Assembly: GCF_000243815.2 (NCBI RefSeq)
Contig: NZ_AHMT02000022.1
Location: 1-19,588, forward strand
DNA from: Leptospira alexanderi serovar Manhao 3 str. L 60
Lineage (GTDB): Bacteria; Spirochaetota; Leptospiria; Leptospirales; Leptospiraceae
DNA length: 19,588 nt
Reading direction: 5' to 3'
This document shows, piece after piece, positions 1-7,440 of the stretch. The stretch's first letter is position 1. Each line of letters opens with the position of its first letter. Position numbers and translations under genes: made by a program. The notes beneath the pieces were generated by a model. It did not search any database. It saw only the letters and a program-made list of their open reading frames with translations, and had not been told where the DNA came from.

Positions 1-2
1 TT

Positions 3-164
3 TTCAATTATTTCCAAATAATGCCTTTAGAAATCTCCAATTCCGATTTAGACGAGTATGAAAAGATCTTAAGGAAATCATTAAACGATGAGGACAGAGA
101 AGCAATCTTGAAATTCACAAGTTTCCGTAAGATTTTAACGATCAGAAAAAAATTAAACCTGTAG
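3..164 (+). CDS. C-terminal end of an unknown protein, partial at window start
   Basis: A reading frame is open from the first bases of the window to a TAG at 162-164. It encodes about 53 residues, with an internal ATG at 21. The visible piece is highly charged and probably helical (SDLDEYEKILRKSLNDED and then a basic KKLNL end). It has no membrane segment and no motif I recognise. The absence of a stop before position 21 suggests that this is the tail of a longer gene entering from the left, but a 47-residue protein starting at 21 cannot be excluded. It is followed by about 90 nt of non-coding sequence before the next gene on the same strand. Confidence 0.4.
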   Translation, partial: FNYFQIMPLEISNSDLDEYEKILRKSLNDEDREAILKFTSFRKILTIRKKLNL

Positions 165-255
165 AATTTTTTCTCTCAATCAATTTGAAAAGCAACGAGT
201 AGATAACACTTTTAAGGATAACGTCCATCGAACCTAGTTCTCCTCCATACCTTAT

Positions 256-1050
256 ATGAATACTTTCGGAATAGATCATTATAAGAATCTTATAGATTTA
301 ATTATTACCTACTTCCACTCCTTTAGTGTGGTTATCGGTATAATTTTAGGATTTATAAAACTTTTTTCAAAGGATGATTTTAAAAAATCTTATGGAACGG
401 TCCTTCATTCTATTGCGTTATTTTTGATTTTAAACAATGGTATTCTTTTCGGCCAAGGAAACTTGCGAACCGAAAACAAAATTACATTCGGATTTTATTA
501 TAGCTTAGTGTTATATTCCATTTCGGCCGTTTTTGTCTGTTTCAGCTATGTATTAGAGATTTTAGACCATCCTTGGAATTACTGTAAAAAACTTTTAGGA
601 ACGATTCCCGTTACTATTCTATTATCGTATTTGATTCCAAAGCTTTATTTTATTTCTTTCATAGACGTTCTTGGTTTTGGGATTTCCGTATTTACTACTG
701 CTTGGTCTTGCAAAAAGATTTTAATATCTCAAAAATCTATCGTTTACCTCAACTTCCCTTTGATTTCATTCCTAATTTCTATCTGTTTTGTTTTAGATTT
801 TCTTGGCACGCTACTTGATAGAAAAGACTTCTTTTTTATTGCGGAATTGTTAGCCGGATCAGTGCTTTGCTATATCGTTATTTTAGAACGGGCTTGTCCT
901 TTTTTGTTTAGTAAATCTAAATCTACGATTATAAACATAGTTTCAGAACCGAAAGAATCCCCTATTTCTGAAGAAATTCAAGAAGAAACAAAATTTCAAG
1001 GTCGCAATTTATTAGAGGGTATCGATTTAAATTCGTTGAAATCAAACTGA
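256..1050 (+). CDS. Multi-pass membrane half of a frameshifted AraC-type regulator
   Basis: This 264-aa product has about seven hydrophobic segments, at roughly residues 18-38, 48-66, 78-100, 110-130, 134-150, 163-185 and 193-212. A charged cytoplasmic-like linker ([15 protein letters not shown]) follows, and it ends at a TGA at 1048-1050. Membrane domains joined through such a linker to an AraC-type DNA-binding domain are a known regulator layout. The missing DNA-binding half lies immediately downstream in another frame. If one extra A is supplied in the AAA run at 1039-1041, the frame reads LNSLKIKLNQF and runs straight into the helix-turn-helix part. I therefore read this as the first half of one damaged gene, although a split two-protein arrangement or a sequencing error is possible. 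No clear Shine-Dalgarno sequence is visible before the ATG at 256. The signal sensed is unknown. Confidence 0.7.
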   Translation: MNTFGIDHYKNLIDLIITYFHSFSVVIGIILGFIKLFSKDDFKKSYGTVLHSIALFLILNNGILFGQGNLRTENKITFGFYYSLVLYSISAVFVCFSYVLEILDHPWNYCKKLLGTIPVTILLSYLIPKLYFISFIDVLGFGISVFTTAWSCKKILISQKSIVYLNFPLISFLISICFVLDFLGTLLDRKDFFFIAELLAGSVLCYIVILERACPFLFSKSKSTIINIVSEPKESPISEEIQEETKFQGRNLLEGIDLNSLKSN

Positions 1051-1088
1051 ATCAATTTATAACTTCCAAAAGATTTAAAGACGAAGAA

Positions 1089-1382
1089 TTGAGACTTCCT
1101 GACTTTGCTGCAGACTTAGGCCTTTCCACTCATCAAGCTTCTTACTACCTAAACAAATATCTTAGTAAACGATATAATGATTTTCTGAATTTTTATAGAA
1201 TAAACGAAGTTAAGATTATGATGAAAAATAAATCTAATTTTAATCTTTTAAATATCGCTCTCGAATGCGGTTTCAATTCTTCATCCTCTTTTCACAGGGC
1301 CTGTATTAGGTTTACCGGGAAATCCCCGCGTGACCTTAGAAATTATATTCAGTTAAATTCTAGCAAAGACATAAATTCTTAA
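1089..1382 (+). CDS. AraC-family DNA-binding domain (3' half of the frameshifted regulator)
   Basis: About 97 residues starting from a TTG match the AraC/XylS C-terminal double helix-turn-helix. The first unit is [20 protein letters not shown] and the second contains [19 protein letters not shown], followed by the typical [11 protein letters not shown] ending. The same frame is open further upstream, back through [12 protein letters not shown], which is the usual lead-in to this domain. Translation of an isolated fragment from TTG is therefore unlikely to be the original state. The original protein would have been about 375 aa, with a membrane N-terminus and this DNA-binding end. It sits convergent to the XRE-like gene, with the two stops about 75 nt apart. 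Its target promoters are unknown. The divergent orientation relative to the RHS array gives no proof that it controls it. Confidence 0.75.
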   Translation: MRLPDFAADLGLSTHQASYYLNKYLSKRYNDFLNFYRINEVKIMMKNKSNFNLLNIALECGFNSSSSFHRACIRFTGKSPRDLRNYIQLNSSKDINS

Positions 1383-1406
1383 AATACAAACTTCTCATTC
1401 GAATTT

Positions 1407-1466
1407 CTAATTCTTTTGTATGATACTTTCATAGATGACAGCTTTAAAGAATTAGGATTATTTTTT
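1407..1466 (+). terminator. Possible terminator hairpin after the AraC-like gene
   Basis: A perfect 10-bp inverted repeat pairs CTAATTCTTT (1407-1416) with AAAGAATTAG (1446-1455). It is followed on the + strand by a T-rich stretch at 1458-1466. The loop is long (29 nt) and the stem is AT-rich, so it would be weak. It lies between two convergent genes and overlaps the stop of the XRE-like gene. Confidence 0.3.
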
Positions 1467-1856
1467 CCCTTTCAATAACCTGCCTATCATATCTATGATC
1501 ATCTTCTGATCCTTGGGAGATAACAGGAAAAAATCTTTGATCATCTTTCGGACTCCAGAAGTTCGATCCAGCTTGCGATGAAATGTATTTTCCGCATCCA
1601 AAGCGGCAATATCGAAAGCGTTCATTTTATTTTTTTGTGGCCCATTTTTCATTAAAAGCCAATCCTTTCGAAATCCAAATTTATGTTCGATCACAAGAGC
1701 GACTGGATCCGATACATCTCGTTCGCCCGAAAGAATGTTGGAAACCTGTTGCTTGGAAATGCCAACCTCCTCTCCAAATCGGCTCTGAGTCATTCCTGTT
1801 TCAGCAATGATCAATCTCAGTCTTCCGGATTGTGTTTTTAAATCAAATGAATTCAT
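1458..1856 (-). CDS. XRE/Cro-CI-family small DNA-binding protein
   Basis: I place the start at the ATG at 1856 (132 aa). The longer open frame up to 2087 only reads through an RHS remnant in the wrong frame. Residues about 10-50 form a classic Cro/CI helix-turn-helix: GMTQSRFGEEVGISKQQVSN followed by ILSGERDVS. Next comes a DWLLMKNGPQ segment, which resembles the WLL-x-G-x-GP motif common in phage-type repressors. The C-terminal half is charged and helical and ends in LLKGKK. The gene occupies the place where a variable tip would follow the truncated RHS core at 1921-2190, 64 nt downstream of that core's stop. It could be a regulator of the locus, an antitoxin-like repressor left from a lost module, or an unrelated passenger. 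Upstream pairing to the ribosome is weak (AGAAG). Confidence 0.8.
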   Translation of the reverse strand: MNSFDLKTQSGRLRLIIAETGMTQSRFGEEVGISKQQVSNILSGERDVSDPVALVIEHKFGFRKDWLLMKNGPQKNKMNAFDIAALDAENTFHRKLDRTSGVRKMIKDFFLLSPKDQKMIIDMIGRLLKGKK

Positions 1857-1920
1857 TGAATGCTTCTGAGTTGGCAATATTACGGAAGTTAAAGGCCACC
1901 CATCGAGAAAGCGCAAGAAA

Positions 1921-2190
1921 TTAACGCATTGTAGGGTTTTGTAAAAACCTTCCGAGTTTCGGTTCGTAATAACGAGATTTGTAATAGTAAAGACCAGTGT
2001 CTTTGTCTTCGATCTGTCCTGTAAATTTGTAACGGAATATATCCGGTCCATACGAATCATTTCTATTAATTGATCCGTACGGTTCATATGACACGTAACT
2101 CACTCCTGGCTCCGGTCCCGATGCAGGATTGCCCGCTCCGTCCGTTATCATCGTAACAGATCCCAAATGATCCGGGTGATAAAAATACAT
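1921..2190 (-). pseudogene. RHS core fragment truncated after GRFLQ
   Basis: 89 codons run from an ATG ([17 protein letters not shown]) through the RHS-associated core hallmark [20 protein letters not shown]. They then diverge to NPTMR and a stop. It is nearly identical to the core of the complete protein at 10076-17077 but lacks the [13 protein letters not shown] segment, the DPSG motif and any tip. It starts directly after the repeat at 2191-2527, and the MYFYH start has no good ribosome-binding site. I read it as the stump of a module whose end was deleted or replaced by the XRE-like gene that follows. It is unlikely to be functional except as donor or landing sequence for recombination. 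Confidence 0.8.
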
Positions 2191-2527
2191 GTTCCAAGGG
2201 GTTAGTGATTAGGAATTAGGGGTTAGGAACTCGCCACTCGAAGCGGGCGTGCCTCTGCGAAAACTTTCCGAACTTCCAGCGCAGAGTCGCGCTCTTCGTT
2301 TCAATCTGCAACGCACCATTTCAATCTTTTTATATATTCCCATTTCTGCATTCAGTTCATGGTGCGTTGCAGTATTTCCACTTCGATCGCTCACGCAACT
2401 GTAGTCCGATTCTTTCCTGTTGCCCGATCTGAACGTTCTTGTTCAAAACATCCCATCGAAACCGTTTCGTTTTTGCGTTTCCCTTCGTTATGTTGGTTCG
2501 GCTCCTGCTATTTTAATTTTTGCGAGG
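2191..2527 (-). repeat. Inter-module repeat, copy A
   Basis: This copy is closely similar to 4711-5037 and 6679-7087. In order along the minus strand it contains a CTCGCAAAAA-type segment next to the stop of the upstream small gene, then a GCGTGAGCGATC segment. A perfect 14-bp inverted repeat follows (ATGGTGCGTTGCAG at 2359-2372, complement at 2306-2319, 39-nt loop), then a GAAGAGCGCGACTCTG segment. It ends in TTAGG-rich sequence abutting the RHS core. The short reading frame through it (2209-2394) is shared with the other copies but stops before the core here. No other gene is visible in it. Confidence 0.75.
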
Positions 2528-2528
2528 C

Positions 2529-2885
2529 TCAGTCAGGAGATATCGATCTATAAACTCTTTTTCTTCTTGATTGATAATATATCAAACAACCATCCTCATT
2601 TTGTAGCTGCACAACACATAAATCCCTACAATCGTTGCGACGCGTATCTCTTGCAACAAATAGATCTGAATATTCCTCATCACAGCGTTTCAGACATACC
2701 TCTAATTTTATATTACAAGCTTTAATTTTTTCAATTTCAGATCTTGTCATAGAAGACCTATCATATTTAACAATTTCCATAGGATTCTCTTGTTGAATCG
2801 AGCAAAAGGAAACATAAAAAATCATTTGTAATATCCAAACTAATGATCTTTCATTTACTTCATTCAAAATATTATTTATTTGCAA
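2529..2885 (-). CDS. Small Cys-rich exported protein, twin CX3C family (member 4)
   Basis: About 118 aa from a TTG overlapping the end of the preceding gene by 10 nt; an ATG at 2825 would remove most of the export signal. The hydrophobic N-terminus ends in a relaxed lipobox (YVSFC at about residues 24-28). The mature part contains IKACNIKLEVCLKRC, 17 residues, then CRDLC, nine residues, then a final C followed by LIYY. This is the same cysteine grid as at 3098-3445, 7095-7415 and 8342-8677. It forms a translationally coupled pair with the 71-aa lipoprotein upstream. Its stop lies directly at the border of repeat copy A. It is a candidate periplasmic partner or immunity protein of an RHS tip; this is inference from position only. 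Confidence 0.7.
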   Translation of the reverse strand: MQINNILNEVNERSLVWILQMIFYVSFCSIQQENPMEIVKYDRSSMTRSEIEKIKACNIKLEVCLKRCDEEYSDLFVARDTRRNDCRDLCVVQLQNEDGCLIYYQSRRKRVYRSISPD

Positions 2886-3091
2886 TTGTGTGCATCAAGC
2901 AACCGAAGCAAACAGACGTTTATATAAAAATCAGCATCAACCTTGTTGTTGCTACTATTGTTATATACTGGAAGACAAAGCGAAAGGATGGTGGAACTAA
3001 CCAGTTCACTACAGTCTTTTTGAATTCCAAGATCCTCGCCTCGACAATCAATATAGCAAATTAGAAAAATCAAAATAATAATTCTTTTCAT
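2876..3091 (-). CDS. Tiny lipoprotein of the C-x11-C family
   Basis: This 71-aa protein starts at an ATG six nt after the stop of the previous gene. Its short signal peptide ends in the lipobox-like YIDC, giving a predicted lipidated Cys at about residue 16. Four further cysteines follow with spacing C-x11-C-x20-C-x9-C, including the segment INVCLLRLLD. The protein at 3442-3669 has almost the same grid. A GGAAAA stretch upstream may serve for ribosome binding. It is co-transcribed by layout with the twin CX3C gene downstream. This second pair in the same module has no tip of its own, so it may be left over from a lost module. Confidence 0.7.
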   Translation of the reverse strand: MKRIIILIFLICYIDCRGEDLGIQKDCSELVSSTILSLCLPVYNNSSNNKVDADFYINVCLLRLLDAHNCK

Positions 3092-3097
3092 AATAAA

Positions 3098-3445
3098 CTA
3101 TTTTCCGTACCATAGTTTATGCTTACTCGAACGAAAGCTTTCATAATGGATCGAGCAACAATCAGTACCTATGAATTTATTAATGCATCTATCTTTACAA
3201 GTTCCCCAATCAGAATATCGAACACTTAAACTTGGATACTCTTTTTTGCAGTTCAAGATGCACGCATCTAATTTTATATTGCATGCTTTAATCTCTTCGA
3301 TCTCGGCTCGTGGAATCGATTCTCTTGGTCTTTCGTAATTTTTATAAGTAATAATTTCTTTTTCTTGGTTATTTTTACAAAAAATTACAAATATCATAAC
3401 AGATAAATATAATATATTTTTCAAATCGGATTTCAAGTATGTCAA
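3098..3445 (-). CDS. Small Cys-rich lipoprotein, twin CX3C family (member 3)
   Basis: This is a 115-aa protein starting at a TTG that shares four bases with the TGA of the gene before it (TTGA), a coupling arrangement. The N-terminus is hydrophobic and ends in VIFC, a plausible spirochaetal lipobox. The mature part shows CNIKLDACILNC, 16 residues, CKDRC, nine residues, C, then HYESFR. It is the close relative of the proteins at 2529-2885, 7095-7415 and 8342-8677. Together with the 75-aa lipoprotein upstream it follows the RHS tip at 3706-4869 and is a candidate cognate partner of that tip. I recognise no named family. Confidence 0.72.
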   Translation of the reverse strand: MTYLKSDLKNILYLSVMIFVIFCKNNQEKEIITYKNYERPRESIPRAEIEEIKACNIKLDACILNCKKEYPSLSVRYSDWGTCKDRCINKFIGTDCCSIHYESFRSSKHKLWYGK

Positions 3446-3669
3446 TCTTTACAAGTCTGCTTTTGCAACAAAAGAGCTAAACACAAATCTATCGTCGCTC
3501 TATTTTCTTCTACTGGATACTGAGAGGCTGTCAATAAACCAGGAATGCAAACGCCTTCAAATACATTATTTTTTTGTTCTTTACATGAAGAAAAATCGAT
3601 TCCCAATTTACTACAATTGATAGTATAAATAAAAACCAAAGATCCAATTACTAATTTTATTTTTGTCAT
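3442..3669 (-). CDS. Tiny lipoprotein of the C-x11-C family directly behind an RHS tip
   Basis: This 75-aa protein starts 36 nt after the stop of the RHS tip at 3706, with a GGAAG 12 nt before the ATG. The signal peptide ends in YTINC (lipid-attachment Cys at about residue 19). The mature part has SSC, then C-x11-C-x21-C-x9-C and ends TCKD. Spacing and the motif IDLCLALLL resemble the protein at 2876-3091 and, more weakly, the one at 7441-7668. Its position directly after a variable tip is the place where RHS and other polymorphic toxin loci keep an immunity gene. That role is an inference. Confidence 0.72.
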   Translation of the reverse strand: MTKIKLVIGSLVFIYTINCSKLGIDFSSCKEQKNNVFEGVCIPGLLTASQYPVEENRATIDLCLALLLQKQTCKD

Positions 3670-3705
3670 AATTCTATTGCTTCCATTGGTTTAATATTCT
3701 GAATA

Positions 3706-4869
3706 CTATTCTCCCGAAGGCGAAGAAACACAAGAAAAGTAGATAAGCATAACGACTGTACCAAAATCAAATTCTTTTCCGCTCCTTCTAATTGAGCCAT
3801 CAGTTCCAGCAATGCCCCCATGATTATAATAATATTCACCTTCGTAAGCATCTTGAGCTAATGATCTTTGACCTTTGCAACTTACCGTCCCTCCTTTCTC
3901 GAAGAAAGTATTGATTCTTTGACCGGGATTAAATTTTGAATCAAACATTCCATTAGTTGGATCCGCTTTTTGATCATGCTTAGCACTATAAGAATTCATA
4001 ACACCAAGATTGATTATAAATAGCATACGGCATGCATCTGCCCCCATGGTATCCTTACATTCTTTACTATTCGCCCAAACCGCAATTAATTGACCACTTT
4101 GATAATTTGCAGTATTTTGAACGTCATTGCCCATAAAGTTCCTCCACCAGGTGCCAATCTTCCTTTGGCTAAAAATCGTATTTCCAACGTCCCAATAATA
4201 CCTACCCTTCGGAACAAACGTCGCGTTATGCACAAATCGATTAACTCCCTTCGAAATCCCGCTCGTGCTCAACTTCTTGTCTAAGCCATTCGAATTAAAA
4301 TCCTTCCCCATTGCATGACCAACAATCCGGTTCACCATGTGCATGAGACCGGCACCGCTTACATGACCGCTCGGATCGCGGAAGCTCACGGGATTCCCAT
4401 CCACATACATATAACGATTCATACCGTTAACGTTAGTCGGCATAACTACCGAATCCGCTTGCAAGAACCTTCCTAACGTCGGCTCGTAATATCTCGATTT
4501 GTAATAGTAAAGACCAGTGTCTTTGTCCTCGATTTGTCCCGTAAACTTGTAGCGAAATATATCCGGACCATACGAATCGTTTCGTACAATCGATCCATAA
4601 GGTTCATACGACACGTAACTCACGCCTGGTTCCGGACCCGATGCAGGGTTCCCCGCTCCGTCCGTAATCATTTGAATCGATCCCAAATGATCCGGATGAA
4701 AAAAGTACATGTTCCAAGGGGTTAGTGAATAGGAATTAGGCATCAGGGGCGTGCCTCTGCGAAATCTTTCTTGTCTTCCAGCGTAGAGTCGCGCTCTTCG
4801 CTTCAATCTGCAACGCACCATTTTAATCTTTTTGTATATTCTTGTTTCTTCATTCATATCATGGTGCAT
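3706..4869 (-). CDS. Orphan RHS core with variable tip (cassette C)
   Basis: The frame encodes 387 aa. RHS homology begins at the ATG at 4710 ([17 protein letters not shown]); the preceding 53 residues come from the inter-module repeat. It has the full core: [17 protein letters not shown], then [13 protein letters not shown], then RDPSG. The shared extension [18 protein letters not shown] follows. The tip first matches that of the complete protein ([20 protein letters not shown]), then diverges and keeps a SKEC-x8-C motif, ending VSSPSGE. It lacks the signal segment, SpvB, FG-GAP and RHS repeats, so it cannot be exported like the complete protein and is probably a silent donor. The frame is intact to the tip stop. 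The tip activity is not recognisable. Its partner genes are at 3442-3669 and 3098-3445. Confidence 0.78.
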   Translation of the reverse strand: MHHDMNEETRIYKKIKMVRCRLKRRARLYAGRQERFRRGTPLMPNSYSLTPWNMYFFHPDHLGSIQMITDGAGNPASGPEPGVSYVSYEPYGSIVRNDSYGPDIFRYKFTGQIEDKDTGLYYYKSRYYEPTLGRFLQADSVVMPTNVNGMNRYMYVDGNPVSFRDPSGHVSGAGLMHMVNRIVGHAMGKDFNSNGLDKKLSTSGISKGVNRFVHNATFVPKGRYYWDVGNTIFSQRKIGTWWRNFMGNDVQNTANYQSGQLIAVWANSKECKDTMGADACRMLFIINLGVMNSYSAKHDQKADPTNGMFDSKFNPGQRINTFFEKGGTVSCKGQRSLAQDAYEGEYYYNHGGIAGTDGSIRRSGKEFDFGTVVMLIYFSCVSSPSGE

Positions 4870-5037
4870 AGCAGTATTTTCGTAAACTCAATGATCGCTC
4901 ACGCGGTTGTAGTTAAATATCTTACTGCCATTTGATCCGAACGCCCTTATTCAATACAACCCCTTCGAAATCTTTCCAATTCTTGCGTTGCTCTTCGTTA
5001 TGTTAGTTTGGCTATCTGCTATTTTAGTTTTTGCGAG
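4711..5037 (-). repeat. Inter-module repeat, copy B
   Basis: This copy has the same order of blocks as the one at 2191-2527. The inverted repeat here is imperfect: CTGCAACGCACCAT at 4808-4821 against 4861-4874, with two mismatches. The part next to the core (TTCCAAGGGGTTAGTGA) is shared only with copy A, so modules A and C probably derive from one duplication. The frame from the ATG at 4869 runs through the repeat into the RHS core without a stop. The first part of this copy also supplies the last residues of the 221-aa lipoprotein upstream. Confidence 0.72.
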
Positions 5038-5616
5038 ACTTATTCCTTCTGTAAGCATGTGAATAAAAATTTTCTCAATTTTTGAATTATAACTATACCA
5101 CGGATAAAATATGGCTAATGAAACTGAAATAAATGAAGTAAATTTATATCCTTCAGGATAAACATTTTCAAACCAAAGCAAATTATCGTTTTGATCGTAA
5201 AAACTCAAGTAGAGATAGCATTTCGTTGGGCTAATTATTGGTAATATACCAAAAGAATACAATGTGAATGGAGTATTTATCAAGATTATAGGTAAAGAGT
5301 TTATACAATTGAATTTCGCATAACTAGAATGCTCACCTTCTGATATCTTATCATTCGTTAAATTTTTATTAATCTCTACTTCTATATTCTTGATAATTTC
5401 TTTGGTTATTGATGAAAAAATTAAAGGATATTCCGTGTCTTCTTGTGCAATTGAAAATGAATATTTAAATTTGGCAAAGACTGAAATATGAAAAGATTTT
5501 AATGATTTATTTTGAACAGGTTTATTGAGTGTATCATTGTCTATAAATATTGTAGCACAACAAGTCATGAATAAACCAATGAAAACAAACAACATATTAG
5601 AGATTATTTTTTTCAT
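4951..5616 (-). CDS. 221-aa lipoprotein behind RHS tip B
   Basis: The start ATG at 5616 is preceded by AGTAGG, and the gene begins 11 nt after the stop of the RHS tip. The signal peptide ends in LFMTCC, a lipobox with two adjacent cysteines at about residues 19-20. The mature part has no family motif I recognise. It contains a hydrophobic middle (INSLPIILINTPFTLYSFGI) and an aromatic stretch (YPWYSYNSKIEKIF) that may associate with a membrane. The last 25-30 residues (from about SLAKTKIADSQ) are encoded by the edge of repeat copy B, so the C-terminus may have been extended by the rearrangement that placed the repeat here. By position it is a candidate immunity or accessory protein for tip B; unlike the other modules there is no Cys-rich pair. 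Confidence 0.72.
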   Translation of the reverse strand: MKKIISNMLFVFIGLFMTCCATIFIDNDTLNKPVQNKSLKSFHISVFAKFKYSFSIAQEDTEYPLIFSSITKEIIKNIEVEINKNLTNDKISEGEHSSYAKFNCINSLPIILINTPFTLYSFGILPIISPTKCYLYLSFYDQNDNLLWFENVYPEGYKFTSFISVSLAIFYPWYSYNSKIEKIFIHMLTEGISLAKTKIADSQTNITKSNARIGKISKGLY

Positions 5617-5627
5617 TTATTACCTAC

Positions 5628-6789
5628 TTAATCTGGGGAAGGTGAGCTTGAAACATAGAAACAAATTGGATTTCCTGCTTCATAGCCGCAAGTAACTATC
5701 TTCTCTGGATTCTTATGATGATACATATCATTACCTTTTTGAAATGTAGATATTCCAGTCCCTACGAGAAATGGTCCTATGTATTCGTGACCTGCAATGG
5801 TAGCAATTATTCCGACGACAAACTGAAAGGTCCCATCTACCATTAATAAGGTACCGCCACCTGTTTCAATTTGCTCCTTGCGATGTTCTTTTGCGGCTCG
5901 ATGTCCATAAAAATACCCTTGGGCCATAGCTTCTAGATCCCAATTCGTTTGCAAACCGACAACGACCGCTTGTTTCCAAGCTTCTTTAGTTCCTACTTTA
6001 CTAGGGGCACTAAATGCTCTTTTTGAAAATCGATTCACACCTTTCGAAATTCCACTCGTACTCAATCTCTTGTCGAGACCATGCGGACCAAAATCCTTCC
6101 CGATCGCATGACCGATAATCCGATTCACCATGTGCATCAGTCCAGCGCCGCTAACGTGCCCACTCGGATCTCTGTATGAAACAGGATTTCCATCCACATA
6201 CATGTAACGGTTCATACCATTCACGTTAGTCGGCATTACTTGAGAGTCCGCTTGTAAAAATCTTCCGAGGATCGGTTCATAATATCTTGATTTGTAATAG
6301 TAAAGACCAGTATCCTTGTCCTCGATTTGTCCCGTAAATTTGTAACGGAATATAATCCGGTCCATACGAATCATTTCTATTAATTGATCCGTACGGTTCA
6401 TATGACACGTAACTCACTCCCGGCTCCGGTCCACTTGCAGAATTGCCCGCTCCGTCCGTAATCATTTGAATCGATCCCAAATGATCCGGATGATAGAAAT
6501 ACATTCCGGTTACGGGCATTCCTCCGACAGATCCGCCGCCTGTCATCCCTACTCCTGGATTTTGGATGTTCGGTGTTCCCGGTGCTACGTTTGCGCCCAT
6601 TGCCAAGATCCAAGGCGGATCGCCCTCTTTCCCGCCCGTTCCCGGCAACACTCCACATCCGGGTAAAGATGTTACGACGCTTCGAGTGACTAGTAAATAG
6701 GAATTAGATGTTAGGGGCGTGCCTCTGCGAAATCTTTCCGAACTTCCACCGCAGAGTCGCGCTCTTCGTTTCAATCTGCAACGCACCAT
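5628..6789 (-). pseudogene. Orphan RHS core with variable tip, frameshifted (cassette B)
   Basis: Homology to the complete RHS gene starts upstream of the core, at VVTSLPGCG (near 6678), and includes the GGG-rich linker and [18 protein letters not shown] single extra A at about 6354 (AATATAATCC where the intact copies have AATATATCC) breaks the frame between NDSYGPD and IFRYKF. As a result the core head (6277-6789) and the core tail plus tip (5628-6401) are in different frames. The tail retains GRFLQ, RDPSG and the [18 protein letters not shown] extension. The tip then differs fully from the others: a stretch rich in A/H/K ([12 protein letters not shown]), a hydrophobic glycine-rich segment ([20 protein letters not shown]) and the end VSSSPSPD. 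The hydrophobic part suggests a membrane-active tip, but that is a guess. The damage could be bypassed by recombination downstream of 6354. Confidence 0.75.
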
Positions 6790-7087
6790 TTCAATCTTTT
6801 TGTATATTCCTGTTTAATAATTCATAACATGGTGCGTTGCAGGATTTTTACTTCGATCGCTCACGCAACTGTAATTGATGTTTTCCTGTTGCTCAATTTG
6901 AACGCTATTGTCAAGATAACACCTCGAAATCTTTTCGATTTTGCGTTGCTCCCCGTTACATTACTCATCTCTGGATAATAGAGTGTCTAAAATTCTGCCT
7001 CCAAACGTGGGATTTGTGCTCAAACTAACGGTACTCTATTTTATAGGGATTAGTAGTTTGGCCCTCTGCTATTTTAGTTTTTGAGAG
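6679..7087 (-). repeat. Inter-module repeat, copy C, with a small insertion
   Basis: It has the same blocks as copies A and B. The 14-bp inverted repeat is perfect here (6776-6789 with 6829-6842, 39-nt loop). It is longer than the others because about 70 nt are inserted near 6965-7050. At the core side it joins the RHS sequence further upstream than in copies A and B. No convincing gene lies in this stretch of about 400 nt. Confidence 0.72.
6977..7040. mobile_element. Possible tiny insertion with inverted ends
   Basis: Copies A and B of the repeat lack this stretch. It is bounded by AATAGAGT (6977-6984) and its complement ACTCTATT (7033-7040). No target duplication is clear beyond a possible TTA, and the length is too short for any gene. 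It may be a miniature inverted-repeat element or a chance structure. Confidence 0.25.
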
Positions 7088-7094
7088 GTTTAGG

Positions 7095-7415
7095 CTATTT
7101 TCGACTTGTTCTGTAATACATTAAACAACCAAAAGTCTCTTTCACAAATTGAACACAAGAGTCTCTACATCTCCCTCTTTGATAATCATATATTCTTCGA
7201 TTAGGGAATTTATCATTACATTCAGACAAACACGTATCCAATTTTGAATAACAATATTTTATTTCTTCCGAATTGCCTGTTATCGGTTCAAAATTCGAAA
7301 TTTTGTAAGAACTTGGCTTCTTCGCATCTATAGTTTCAAAAATACATACGAAAGAAAAAAATATCATCAAACTTGATATCTTTATTGAAAGTCTTTTTTT
7401 ATCTAAAAAGAGCAT
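7095..7415 (-). CDS. Small Cys-rich exported protein, twin CX3C family (member 2)
   Basis: 106 aa from an ATG 25 nt after the stop of the tiny lipoprotein upstream. The N-terminus is basic then hydrophobic (ISSLMIFFSFVC). The lipobox is weak and signal peptidase I cleavage after TIDA is an alternative. The mature part shows CYSKLDTCLSEC, 16 residues, CRDSC, nine residues, then C followed by LMYYRTSRK at the end. This is the same grid as in the three relatives. It is the last gene before repeat copy C. With the gene at 7441-7668 it forms the partner pair of the tip at 7693-8406. Confidence 0.72.
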   Translation of the reverse strand: MLFLDKKRLSIKISSLMIFFSFVCIFETIDAKKPSSYKISNFEPITGNSEEIKYCYSKLDTCLSECNDKFPNRRIYDYQRGRCRDSCVQFVKETFGCLMYYRTSRK

Positions 7416-7440
7416 ACTTTGTATTCTATTGTTTCAAAAA

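Noticed and set aside
2195..2225. TTAGG-rich telomere-like short repeats at the core edge of repeat copies A and B
   Set aside because: Only a few irregular units are present; too short and degenerate for a meaningful tandem array.
2359..2725. Plus-strand open frames across the repeat and the small gene at 2529-2885
   Set aside because: They lie antisense to a better supported exported protein and to the repeat; no motif or ribosome-binding site supports them.
5628..6060. His-rich pieces of tip B ([21 protein letters not shown]) as an HNH nuclease or metalloprotease
   Set aside because: Neither the HNH spacing nor HExxH is present, and the hydrophobic Gly-rich segment does not fit a nuclease.
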